The translations under genes and the position numbers were made by a program. This document shows, in pieces, positions 24,513 through 36,880 of a stretch of 64,000 bases of DNA. Position 1 is the first letter of the stretch. Each line of letters starts with the position of its first letter. The notes beneath the pieces were generated by a model. It had not been told where the DNA came from and ran no database searches. It saw only the letters and a program-made list of their open reading frames with translations. The stretch is from Gnetum montanum (lineage: Eukaryota; Streptophyta; Gnetopsida; Gnetales; Gnetaceae): positions 2,354 to 66,353 of the forward strand of contig MNCI01006170.1 in assembly GCA_015680685.1 (NCBI GenBank), read 5' to 3'.

Positions 24513-26357
24513 AGTAGCTTCTTGAAGTTGCATTTCTATAATGACTAGCTCATTTCTTATCTTAATGAGTGCAAACCAGTTGGATGTAATGTCTTCTAAG
24601 ATGTTAAATACTTCTCGAATTAATGGTTCAATACCCATTAGTCTTTCTAGTAGTTCGTTGTGTTGTATTGCACTTAGTCCTTATGATATGGTTCCTAGAG
24701 ACATTTGGATGTATGCCATTACAAAAAAATATGTAACTAGTACTACAAGACCCTTGAGAGCTTCACCAATCCTATCTATCACAACCTCCACATTTTTCTC
24801 TTATATTTTATGTGACATCATTATTACTATGGCATGATCTCCCTCCTCCAACATCACAAAAAGGGCTACAACATTACCAAAAAATTTTGACATTTTTTCT
24901 AATGATAGGGATACTATAACTCCTCCTATGGTAGGATTCACTTGAAAAGTGGCTTAATGTTTTTCATGGATTAGAGGTTGAAAAGATCATCTTGTTACAA
25001 ACTTATAGTTTGAGAAATTTCATTCAAATGGCTTATTTCAGGATAATAATCCATTGATCCTCCAATAGATGCTTCATAAGATAATCTAAATTCTTCTATT
25101 CTTAATCTAGAACCTAGAGTTTCCTTGGTAGCTAGAGGTGATATTTCTTCTTCAATCCTTAATGGTGGCTTTTCCTTCATCATTACTTGCTAGGACACTA
25201 TGTTGGTTATTTGGAGAATGTCATCAGAGTAGCAAGGAATCCATCCCCTTCTGCATAATTTCTAATAAGACATTAGAAAGGGAGTGTCTTCCTACCCTTC
25301 TTATTTTCCATTAAGTGCTTCTCAATCTCTAGAAAGATGAGTTAGGGTAAATTGATAGGGAATTTATTGCTAAGTATAGAACAAGCCTTGGTAGAGAAGG
25401 ATGTCACCTTGATAGGACATACCATGGGGTTCAAATTGTATGTTGTAATTTTTTTTCTATTATTTCTTCCTACAAGTAGTTTTTATTATAGTTTTTATAT
25501 CTTTAAATTATTTTTTCTATTCTTTTCCTTTTTCAAAAAATTGACCATTTTTTCTAAAGCTAACTATTACCTACTACATCTCAACTAGCCATTAATTATG
25601 ATGTTATTTATTCTCTCTCTAACTCTTGAGGAATCAATTACAACTAATGATGAATTTAGTATGATTTGAAATATCTTGCAAATAACAAATACACAAGCTA
25701 TGAATAATATAGTAAATTCACTTTGCTTGGGTGAGTGCATTTTACCTCTTTTTATTAACTTGATAATATCTTTGGGTCCACTCCTTTTTTTTCATTTAAC
25801 ATCTACTTGTTGGAATACTTCTACTAATTTGATTTCCACATTTGGAATCCTAAGAGCTTTTGCGATGGTTTCCACTAAATAAAAGATGATGTTGTCCTTA
25901 ATCTTAACAATCATATCTTCCTAGTAGTTGTTCCAAAAGAGATATGTCTTTCCAAGGTACCACTTGCCATTAATTACGATGGTAAATCATAGTGGAGATG
26001 CTTATAGTTATTACTAGAGCTCCTAGAATGTAAACTCTAAGAAAGGATAGATGTTTGTTTCTTATAGGATGACACTTTTGATCTTCTTAGGCTTAATCTT
26101 TTAAGACATGACTCTATTAGAGTCACTTTAAGAGTGAATCTCTACCTATATGTGTAAAATTTCCTTAATTTCTTTATTTTTTTGGTGGAAATTTGCACAA
26201 TATATTCCACCTTGGATTCCAATCTTGCGGATCTAGTTGCATGAGTGACTTTAGCCTTAGGTTCTTGGTATTCACAATTTCATCTGTGTTCTCTTCTTGG
26301 TCTCTTTCTCATTCTTGGGGATGGACCACCCACCTCTAGGAGTTTTTAAAGTGCCAT
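24513..26357 (-). pseudogene. Accessory ORF of element F (decayed, reaches the LTR)
   Basis: The reading starts at the ATG at 26357-26355, right after the acceptor-like ATGATTGTAG. Its N-terminal block (SPLWF, WYLGKTYLFWNN, AKALRIPNVEIKLV; about 26020-25800) aligns with D and B2. Unlike those copies it has Leu rather than a stop before FWNN. A degraded middle follows. The C-terminal part (about 25190-24520) is open over long stretches and ends ...IEMQLQEAT, where the in-frame stop is the TGA that begins the LTR. No signal peptide or clear membrane segment is evident, so an envelope function is not supported by sequence. It lies downstream of integrase, the env-like position of Athila elements. 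Confidence 0.65.
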
Positions 26358-26608
26358 CTACAATCATATGAATGATTAATCATTAGTTCTTAGTTATTGT
26401 TTTTAAGTGTTATTATCCTTAATTGTTCTTAGAGTTGGCTTAAGTTTGAAAAAATTCTACACTAATGTCCTTAACTAATCACGATCTATCATCCTAGAGA
26501 TTCTAAGATAGCTAATCATTCTTTTATCATTAATTTAATCATTACTAACTTTTACTACATTAGTCATTTAAAATTTTTGATTTCAAGAGTATTTCAAATT
26601 GTAGGTAC
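26358..26608 (-). other. Probable intron before the F accessory ORF
   Basis: The donor candidate TTAGGGTACC (minus strand, near 26608) and the acceptor CATATGATTGTAG (26359-26358) line up with the corresponding sites in D. A branch-site-like ACTAAT lies about 30 bases before the acceptor. The acceptor is better supported than the donor. Confidence 0.5.
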
Positions 26609-26769
26609 CCTAACCCCATGATGTAGACCTTAACTCTGGAAGCTCATGGGTTTTTGAATGGCTTAAATTAAGTATCTAGTTTGTAAGATATCATTATAAG
26701 AAGGCTTGGAATCTCAAAAACAAAAAAGAATCCCTTTGTGAAATAGTAAAATGTGAGAAAATTTACTAT

Positions 26770-26900
26770 GTGTCATAGCAATTTATACTACTTTTATGTT
26801 GTGTTGACATGGTGCACCAACAAGGCTTCATTAACATAGATCCCTTCATTAATGTAGCAATCCTGATGAGGCTACTATAGATAATTTTGTTTCATTTTTG
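26770..26900 (-). promoter_or_regulatory. Internal promoter-like region of element F
   Basis: On the minus strand, GATGAGG/CCTTCAT-type words (26805-26880 in plus coordinates) resemble the palindromic repeats of LTR G. They are followed by a TATA box (AGTATAAATTGC, about 26789-26780) and a leader of about 170 bp to the proposed donor. Confidence 0.5.
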
Positions 26901-28440
26901 TACTAATATTGTGGAAATTTTTAGGAAAATTTAGGGTTGAATAAGAGTTGAAAGAAGAATCAACAAGCATGAAATTTCAAAGGATCATGAGGATTACTGT
27001 GGATGATGAGTTTGATAGATCTATAAAGCATAAATAATGAAAATTAGGATTGTCAAAATGTTTGTTCATAAAAGATAGAGAAATGAACAAAAATCATGAT
27101 GTAATTAGTTAATTGAACTACACTCAAGTAACCTAGACATGTAGAGATTATTTGTAGACTAGATGTCCAATATTTATATAAGTGGATCCTCTCCAATATA
27201 GGATTTTGCATTGAATGTCCTTCTATAAAAATCTCACAAGGTGTTCATGGACACATTGGATATTAAATGTCAATGATCAAGTCTATGTTCCATACCCATA
27301 CAATTTTTTCTATCAAGATCCTATACTATACTAAATAAAAGCATCATGCACATAATCATATGAAGTAGTGAAATGAAGATGGAATGAAAAGAGATTGCAA
27401 AGATTAGGTTGTGAGATATCTTACCATGTCCACAATAGGTTCTTGCATTAATTTTGGTTAAAATGATGGTCATACCTATCTGTCTAGGTTGAAAACCAAG
27501 TTCATACTTTTACAAATGATGTTACAGTATATCATCTTAAGCCCACCATCATGAGACCAACTACAATGACATGGAAACACCATAACTAAATAAGATAAAA
27601 TAAGAAAGAAGTTATTAAATTGATTAATTACTTAGAACATTAATTTTGGGAACTCTTAGCCATTGGTTAGAGGGCTACCTTTAGGCATGTATGCATGTCT
27701 TGCTAGTCTCATAGCCAATGCTAATCCCATCAATAGTGCATCTTTAGGCATGGGTACCCTGCTTTCGGACATGGATAACATGTCTTTTCAATGGTATCCT
27801 AGAAATATTTTTCATATGTGAAATAATTAAGTAATTATTATATTATTCTCACTCCAGGACTACCTTTAGGAATTGATAAAATATATTTTTACTAATATAA
27901 TAAGGTAATAACTTTAATAGAGAACATGCTTCCCTCAAAATTAAAACATAAATATTGATATAATCACATAGATTAGCAAGGCTCATAAAGGAAGTCCAAA
28001 GAATTAGCAAATTCCCTTGATGCTACATCCTTTTCCATTTCCTCTTGGTCCTTTCCCCTTTCTTCAAGGCATAATCACCATGAATTAATTTTAGTTTCAT
28101 GTAAGAAGAACAACATTACTCTCATGATAAAAAACTTTTATTAATAGAGAATGAAAGGATGGATGACGTGGCCTTACTACTTTACACAACTATTCACCTG
28201 ACATCTTGATAACATAGAACATAGTCCAAATAACAAAGGTTGCCTTTGTAAAAAAGTAATATTTTTTTATTAAAAATTCACAAAATGATTCAACGAAAAC
28301 ATAAAAGATAAAACATAAAACATAAAACATAAAATGACTCAAAAAGAGAAAGAAAAATTAAAAGAATGTTGTAAAATGAAACTTCCTCATGACTTGGTTG
28401 AAAGGTGGAGATATAAAAAATAAAATAGTACTTAGAAGTG
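26900..28440 (-). other. 3' UTR of element F
   Basis: It is collinear with the other 3' UTRs: the A-rich block at 28250-28400, and the GGCATGGGTA/ACATG motif in three tandem-like versions (27675-27702, 27738-27790 and a weak one at 27858-27890). The word GTGGATCCTCTCC lies near 27181. Confidence 0.65.
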
Positions 28441-28449
28441 GTAGAGGTA

Positions 28450-31400
28450 TTTTTTTTAATGCACAGCTACTTAGGAGTCCTTAAATGATTTGATTTCTTG
28501 CATGTTGACTAATATAAATTTTTGTAAATAGTTAGGATAGTATATTTGCATGGTGAGAGATTTGAAGGTAGAATGTATAATGTAAGATCCTTCCTATAGT
28601 GTTTGGAACTTGGTATGTTGAGATACATATGTAGGGGTCTAATAAAGGATCTTATCTCTAGGTTGAAATTCTACTTGTCTTATTCTAGCAACATGTCTTT
28701 ATTTTGTGTAGGCCTTGTGTATTGTGTTCATCATGATGAATACACTCTAGTTTTCATTTAGCATGTTCAGATTCATGGATCATTCTTTTTATGCTAGGCT
28801 AAGGTTGAGGTCAAGCTCACAAGTTGTGTTAAGTGTATGTAGATCAATTTGAATAGGGAGCTTTCATACCTTACTATATACTAGTTCATAAGGGGAATAG
28901 TCTGTACGAAGCTTCCAAGTGGAGAGATAAGTCCATAAGGCATCGTTGAGTTTTGTGCTCCAATCTCACCTATATTTGCTAATTGTCCTAGTGAGGATTA
29001 TTGTGATCCCGGATTGATTACTTTGACTAACCATTAGATTCTGATAGGGTGTATTGAGCTTGTGTTCTATCCCTAAGCATTTTATTAGCCTTTTGAAAGT
29101 AGCATCTGTAAAGTGAGTATCATTATTAAAAATAAGTATTCTTGGCACATCAAACCTATTTACCACTTATTGTTGAAATAACTCAGCCACTATTATTACA
29201 ATATAATTTTTTATTATTACAAATTTTATCCATTTTATACAATACCCTATAGTAATGATAATGTAAGACTTCTTATTGGGCATGGATGTGATGGGACTGA
29301 TAAAATAAATTTTCCATATGTTAAATGATTTCAATGGTTGGATGCATTATTATGGACCATTAAGCATCATAGCCATCCCATCATTACATGGACATCTTTC
29401 ATAGGAATTAGCAAATAAATGTGCATTCCTAAAGATTGTTAACCAAAAGTATTCTTCGATGAGCTACTTTATGATCATTCTCCCTCCTACATAGTATCCT
29501 TTATAATGTCCTTTGTAAGCATCTTGGAGAATCTTAGACTAATAATCCTTGGAAACATACCATTGTATCAAGCCATATGTGTAGAGTTTATATAGGTTTC
29601 CTTTTATTTTCATGTAGTACTTAACTACTTGTAAGAATTGTTGCTTGCTATGCTTGTCCCACTCAGTAGGAACTTTCTATTTAAGCACATAGGTGAGATA
29701 ATTGACATACCATGGCTTGAATACATTAAATGTCACCATTATTTCCTTTGCAAATAGTAGTTCATTAAGAAATTAGTTAAATAATGGCTCTTCATTAGCC
29801 TTGTTATCCCATCATAATCAATACAAGTGATTAGCTATAATGTTTCTAGTCTCCTTTCTATCTATCATTGTGATATCAAACTCCTATAAAATAACTAGCC
29901 ATTGTGTGATAAATTAGTTAACCACTATCTTGTTCATTATGAATTGTATCACACTTTGGTCAATGTGCACAAAAAATGGTTATTTAAGCACATGATGCCT
30001 ACATTTCTCTAAGGCATATACCATGACTATTAACTCCTTTTTGTGGTGATGTAGTTTATATTTTCACCTACGATACTTCTTCTTCTTTTTTTACAATGAA
30101 TGCAATATACATGTTTATAATCATCCAATTGTGTAAGAACTACTCTTAAGATGAAGTTGAATGCATCGTTCATGATATGGAATAGCTTGAACCAACTAGG
30201 GGATTGTAAAATTAGAGTCTCTACAAGCTTTTGCTTTAAGAGCTCGAATGTACCATTGCATTTCTTGGTCCCTTTACTAATGACTTGCCAATTTTAGAGA
30301 AGCTCTCAATGAATCTCTTACAGTAGCATATGTGTTCAAATAATGATCTAATAATCATTTACTATTTGTGGTTTTTGTACAATTCCTTTGTATATTCTTA
30401 TCTTTTTGAAGTCTACATATATTCCTTTCTCCAATATATAGTGTTCTAGAATAATGCTTTCCTGAACCATTGAGAGACTTTTTTGCTAGTTGAGCTTAAG
30501 TTTGATCTCTACACATTACTTCAATACCTACTCCAAATGGTCTAATGCCCACTCAAAATTAGAACTATAGGTCGAAAAGTTATCCATAAAGATTTCTATA
30601 CCATTACTAATATATTGTTGGAAGACACTACAAACAAGGTGCTAGAAAGTTATAGGGGCATTACATAGGCCAAAAAGAACCTTCTTGTAGGAAAAAGTCG
30701 CTCAAGGACTTGTAAGAATGTTTTTTACTTAATCTTTCAGGACTAATTCGATTTTATTATAACCATTGTAGTCATTTGAAAAGCTGTAACACTTATGTTC
30801 TATAATAGTATTCAACACTTGGTCTACAAATGGCAATAAGAAATTATCCTTAAAAGTTATGTTCAATATCCTAAATCAATGAAAATTCTCCATTGTCCAT
30901 CCTTCTTTGGTACAATTACCAGTGGACTTACCCACTCACTATCTATTACAAGGTAGATGAACCTAACTTTCTAAAGCTTTTCTACCTTCTTCTTAAAAAC
31001 TTACCTTAGTTTGCAATTCAGTCTTTTTTGTGGTTATCTTTTAAGCTTAATGGCTGGATCTATGCAGATTCTATATTGGCATATGCATGGATCAATACTT
31101 GTGATTTCATCATATGACAAGATAAAGATTTTCGATCATTTATTTATCATTCTTAGTATCTTCTTCTCTTGTTTCTTTGTGAGTTGAACATTTATAATTA
31201 CTAATTTAAAATTTTTTAGAAACACACACTTGTGTAATTTCATAATATTTTAAGTTCAATAGACTTTAGTTCATATGTTTATGGAATTTCCAACTCTCCT
31301 TAATCCATATTTATTTCTTGGTATTTTTTTTTCATTTTAGAGTTAGGCTTTGAGCTATTCCATTTCATCCACTTTATAGATGCAAGCACTTATGAGGGCT

Positions 31401-31960
31401 ACTTCTAGTTCCATGCACATAGTGAAACTACAACTTTTATTTGAAATCACCAAGTACTATCTTATTTTGTGGCTACTATGTATAGGAACTTGTGAAACTC
31501 TCCAATTTTGCACATGATCTACATGTTGTGATAGTTTTGTCTCTAAGTGTTTAAATATTTTACATACAATTACATCCCATGTCATTATATGCAATGTATA
31601 AAACTATCTTCTTCTCTACAATTTTGTGCTCATTTTTCTTAAAGGTTTTCAAGCATAGGTTCTTGATTTAAATCTTGACATCAATTGTACTTAACTAATC
31701 CCTTCCCATAATTATGTGAAATTTTCCTTTGCAATTATCCATTTAGATCATCAACAGATTAGAAAGATATGACTAGCCACTAATGGTGGTTACAATGTTT
31801 TTCATCAAGCCTAAGAAAATGGTGATAGATTAGTGCACAATCTCTAACATGATATTGCATTTCTTAAGAGCAAGCAAGTTCTAGGCTTTTTCAAATCCTA
31901 TGAAATCAAATTAACTCTAAAACTTAAGTCAACTAAACCTTTACAAGACACATTTCCTAC
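28450..31960 (-). pseudogene. pol pseudogene of element F: protease, RT, RNase H, integrase
   Basis: On the minus strand in order: a protease remnant (GLVDLSFRVNLIS, about 31950-31905; active-site DSG degraded to DLS), RT (FIYLVIDSEWVSPLVIVPKKDGQWRIFIDL, about 30985-30895, later SLFEHICYCKRFIESFSKIGKSLV), RNase H (KKCRHYVLKYHFLVHIDQSAIQFIMN, about 30025-29935) and integrase (MVNRFDVPRILIFNNDTHF, 29166-29105; the second catalytic Asp is Asn). The integrase C-terminal part runs to about 28600. Stops and shifts are frequent throughout. Confidence 0.8.
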
Positions 31961-32299
31961 AATTTGTAAATAAATTAGGGAACTTCCTAGATTAATTCTC
32001 TTCTTAAGAAGGGTTCCTACCTTAATCTAGTTAATAACAACATGGGTCAATATGATAGTTTCCACATTAGAGAAACTTTGGTTTGAAGGCCATCCATTAG
32101 TTCTTTGTGAGGTTGTCAATGTGGGGTTCATAATCATAAATACCCACATAGATTTAGATAGGCTAGCAGATTTAAAGAATAGATGCTTTTGAAACTTGCA
32201 CTTAAAACCACTTGCAATACCATCCATATGCTTATTTACAACTCTTATGATATTTTATTATTGTTACTATGAAGGAATTTTGCATTGCATGAGTGGAGT

Positions 32300-34008
32300 A
32301 GATGATAATGGGTTGGAAGTATGTGGTTAAGAATATTAATGAGGATGAAGAGCATAAGAAGGAGATTCAACCCATGGGGTAGCAAATTTGTGATACTTAG
32401 GAGAATACTAGTGATGAGAAAAAACACATGAGGTGGATCCACTTTAGAATACATGCTATTGGATTATAATATCTGTAAGGATTAAGTTACTTGTAAAGGT
32501 ACTACTACCTTGGTAGTAACATCCTTCATGACTATGATTTTTACCAATGCTAATAGTACTCCTGAGATTGAGTTGGAGCCCCACTTGGATAATATTGTTA
32601 TTGGTCATAGGATTACCTATAGTTGTCTTGAGGATAAGACAACCTTGTGCATATTTACGTCTTGAGGAACTTTGGTTTTAAGGCATAAATCGCAAACTCT
32701 TAGAGGTGTGACATTACAAGGCAATAAGCCTTAAGATATTCATATTAGCAAATGTCACAACTATCATCTTCTGATTTTGATTCTACAACCTCTTTAACTA
32801 CAATGGCTTTCCCTTTTTGCTCATAGTAGTTCTTTCTTGCATTCTTTTAATTTATCTTTTCTTTATCCCTAGGTGTACCCTATTCTACTTTCTTCTCCAC
32901 AATCTTCAATGTTTTTTGGAACTTTCCATCTATTTCTTTTCACATTTTTCAAAGTTTTCCAAGATATTAATTATTGATTTCTAAATGGGAAAGGATTTTC
33001 TTTATACTAGTTCCTCTAATGGTGCTCCCCCGTCTAGCTCATAGAGATGGATCCTTTTTTCCTTTTTTTACAAAGAGAGGGGGTCCCTATTATGCTCTTT
33101 TGCATTCTCCCTTTTTTCATGTTATTCTTCCTCCTTTTCCACTTGATCAATTAATATCTAAATTTGATGGGCTCTCATTTTTTATAATCTCCTTTAGGCA
33201 TAGATCACAAGAGTTTCTCTTATCTTATTTTTGAATTCTAATATGGCATAGTTATTTCCAATGAGAAAAGCCATGGCTCGAGTATCTATATAATAGAGAA
33301 TAATATCTATTCAAGGTTTCATCAAGAGATGCATGATTGTCTTGCTTTCATCCCTGGATTTAATTCCTAAATTTGGATACTAGGGACTATGTTTAATATT
33401 TTTATTTGAACATCTCCAGCATTGTGCTCCATCTTCTAATAGGTTCTCATTTTAAGGACTACTACCAACTTTAAACTTCTTAATGAGTATCCTAGGGAAG
33501 TGATTTAGCTTTTTCAAGTCATTATCTATGTTCTATAAGGCATAGGCATCATGGAAGGCTTGCAAATGATGTTGTGGATATACATTATAGACTTCTTCAA
33601 ACTTAGGTATGTTATTCATATCTAGCCATATGATTTGGTTATCCCTTTAATGCTTGGTTGGAATGTAGATTGCCTTCTTTATGTTGACAATACTTCTAGT
33701 AACAAGCAATGATTCATCCTAATCATCATGGTTCATATCATAACCATGTCTCCTTTGACATTGCCTATTATGCCTTCGTTCTTGTCAATGTCCTACTTTT
33801 TGATCACATCTACCATTTCTTCTAGGTTCCTCCATCACAATTATTCATCCTAGTGAAGAATAAAAGTGAAATCTAGATAGCATGGTTTTGGATGTTGATA
33901 GATTACTTTCATTTGTTATGGCATCTCATTTCTATTATTAATAGTTTTATCATTCCCCATTACAGAGTCATCAATAGGTGGAGAATTTATCTTCTGAGAA
34001 GAAGACAT
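32300..34008 (-). pseudogene. gag pseudogene of element F
   Basis: The start ATG is at 34008-34006 (MSSSQ), about 140 bp past the LTR. The gag core lies at 33640-33200 (LDMNNIPKFEEVY, HLQAFHDAYAL, KLNHFPRILIKKFKV). A zinc-knuckle-like CDIC..YEYLKAYC lies at about 32760-32720. The region from 32600 to 32300 is a proline/tyrosine-rich tail. Several stops interrupt it. Confidence 0.75.
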
Positions 34009-34127
34009 CTTGAAATTATTAAGGTTCTTTGAATAAACTAATATAATATTATTTTCAAATGATAAACTATTTTTCACTCTAACATCAATTCTTCGATGAT
34101 TTCAACTTTCTAAGCTACTATAATCAA

Positions 34128-34440
34128 TTCCTTGTTAATGATGCCAATGATGAATAACAAAGTAGACCCTATGCCCAACCATATAAGTCATAACCAATTA
34201 CATGTAATCTAGTGAAATTTAAAGGACTAGGGCTAGTATAGTTTTCTTAAGAGCTAGGAGATAGATCATTAGTTGATATGTTTCCAAACACACCTATGTG
34301 GGGTTAGTTCATATGGTTAAGTTTGATTGAGGCATATAATAATGATGTTACTATGGCCATAGCTAAAATGCTCTTAAAATATTAAAATGTTCAAATTCAA
34401 AATAATCTATCCTAAGTACAAAGAACAAATCATTTGAGGA
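34128..34440 (-). repeat. 5' LTR of element F (truncated) with primer-binding site
   Basis: In plus coordinates TGATGAATAACAAAG begins at 34148. To its left, minus-strand TTGGCATCATTAACAAGGA (34147-34129) is an eroded tRNA-Asp primer-binding site. Only the U5/R side of the LTR survives. At about 34440-34480 the sequence changes into the RT of element C, in the opposite orientation. Confidence 0.7.
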
Positions 34441-34483
34441 CCATTTTTCATTTCCATTTTTTGATTAGGTGTTAAAAAAAATA

Positions 34484-36880
34484 TCTAGGCATTGCTACTA
34501 TAGTTTAGCTATAACCAAATTCAAATTGCACCAAAGGACCAAGGGAAGACAACACTCAAAAGTCCTTGGGGGACTTTTGCATATTGCAAGATGCCATTTG
34601 GTCTATGCAATGCTCCTACTACAATCCAACACCTAGTTTTGAGCATTTTTAAATAGCATATTGGAAGTGCTATGGAAGTCTTCATGAATGATTGCTCCAC
34701 TTATGAAGCTACTTTTAAGAAAGCCCTAGACCACCTTGAGAAAGTGCTAAAATGATTTGTTGAAATGAACTTGTGGCTTAATTGGCAAAAAAGTCACCTA
34801 ATGATCCAAGAAGGCATTCGATTGGGGCACAGAATATCACAAATAGAAATTGAGGTAGACCTTAAGAAAATAAGGGTCATCCAAGGAATAACCCGCCAAC
34901 TAGAAGGTATCATAGATGTTCATTCATTCCTTGGACATACTAGCAACTACTGGTGATTCATAGAGAATTTCTCTAAGATTGCAAGGCCTTTGGTGGAGCT
35001 GAAAAAGAAAGATGCTCCATTTGTCTTGAATGAGAAATGTGAAAAAGCATTCCAATATCTGAAAGAGAAACTTGTAGAAACTCCAATTCCGCAAGCACCT
35101 AACTAGTCTAGACCATTTCATGTCATGACAAATGCATCAAACTATGCCTTGGAATCCATTCTTACATAGATGGATGACAAGAAACATCCATAATACATCT
35201 GATGTGCCAACCGAAGCATTGTGGATGCACAACTGAACTACACCACTACAAAAAAGAAAGAATTGATGGAAGTGGTATTTTCTCTAGAGAAATTTAGGCA
35301 TTATGTGCTTGGATACAAGGTGTTTGTGCACATGGACCACAATGCCATCCGCTTCCTGATGAACAATCCAACGGTGAGCCACCATGTCATACAGTGGCTG
35401 GTGATCTTGCAAGAATTTGATTTTATGATGATAGATTGAGAGGACACTAAGAATGTGGTCACTGATCACTTATCTTGATTACAATGGGATGACAAAGAGG
35501 AAGAAAACCCACTATCTAATATGTTTTCTGATGAACTTCTCTTTGTTGGGGCTATAACTAAATAATTGCCCAATGAGCCTAAATGGTATGATGGCATTCT
35601 CACCTATCTTCTCATCCAAGAGATGCCATAAAGATTGGACCACTAGAAGAAATAGAGATACCTCTACAAGGTGTGTGTGAATGGCCTAGTTCATTGGTGT
35701 GTCCCTGATGCTGATCAACTACATGTTCTCCAAGATGTTCATGAAGGTCCTTGTGGAGGACACTATGTTGGGAGATGCATAGCCATTAAAATCCTAATGG
35801 TAGGGTAATATTGATCAAAAATATTTAGGGATGCTTACCATTACATCTGCTCTTATGAACGATGCCAATGAGATGGTGAAATGAGTACTTGAATGAAGAA
35901 ACCTCAACAATGGATTCAACCACTAGAACCATTCAATATCTGGGACATTGATTTCATGGATCCCATCATGCCCATGTCAAATAAAAATATGTACATCATA
36001 GTCACTGTTGACTATTATACGAAATGGGTAGAAGCAACAACTGTCATCAACTATACATCTTCTATTGTTGCTTGGTTTGTACAATAAAATGTTGTAAATA
36101 GGTTTGGTGTACCACGTGCATTAATTTTTGATAATAGAACTCACTTTATAGGCACTACTTTTAAAAAGCTCATGCAATGCTTAGGTGTTGAACATAAAGT
36201 CACAACACCCTACAACCGCCAAGACAATGGTCAAGCTAAGGTTACCAATAGGGAAATCACAAGGATTCTACCAAGAACTATTAACAAATATAGAAAATAC
36301 TGGAGCAGAAAACTCAATGATGCCCTTTGGGCCTATTGCTCAACATGGAAACTTCCTCTAGGCTATTCTCTCTATAAGCTTGTGTATGAAAAATTACTAA
36401 TAATTGTTATTCAATCTAAGCTCCATGCACTTTCAAAAGCCTATGACATCGACCTTGACTTGAGTCTAGCACAAAAAGAGAGACTAATAAATCTCAACTT
36501 GCTAGACAAAAGTCAATTGGTGGCCCTATCATCTAACAAGTTTCATAAGGCCTACAACAAAAAGCACCATGACCTTAAAATCAGAAAAGTCAAATTTCAA
36601 CTAAGAGATAAGGTTCTCTACTGGAACCCCACACACGTACCCCAACGAACTAAGTTCTAATCATTGTGGAAAAGACCTTACATCATTTATAAAACTTTTT
36701 CTTCTAGGACCATGATGATCTACGAACCTAAGAGCCCAGATAAGAAATAGCCAATCAACATCAAACAAATCAAACCTTTCCACGAGCATAAGCTAGCTAA
36801 TACAACAAACGCCTCATCAAATGAACAACCACACTCCATATTTTGAATCTCCTCCTTTCAACCTAGTTATGGTGGAGATG
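34484..36880 (+). pseudogene. pol pseudogene of element C: RT, RNase H, integrase
   Basis: RT begins in ISRHCYYSL (34484), has a small deletion before ITKFKLHQ, and retains EGIRLGHRIS and VHSFLGHTSNYW. RNase H: NYTTTKKKELMEVVFSLEKF and HMDHNAIRFLMN (35236-35370). The integrase HHCC finger lies at about 35735-35880 (HEGPCGGHY...CSYERC). The integrase core is unusually well kept: WDIDFMDP, VDYYTKWVEA, FDNRTHF and NGQAKVTNREITR (35940-36260), holding all three acidic catalytic positions. The C-terminal part is open from 36172 to 36660 without a stop. The pol C-terminal tail (SSFQPSYGGDGH) ends near 36880. Confidence 0.85.
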
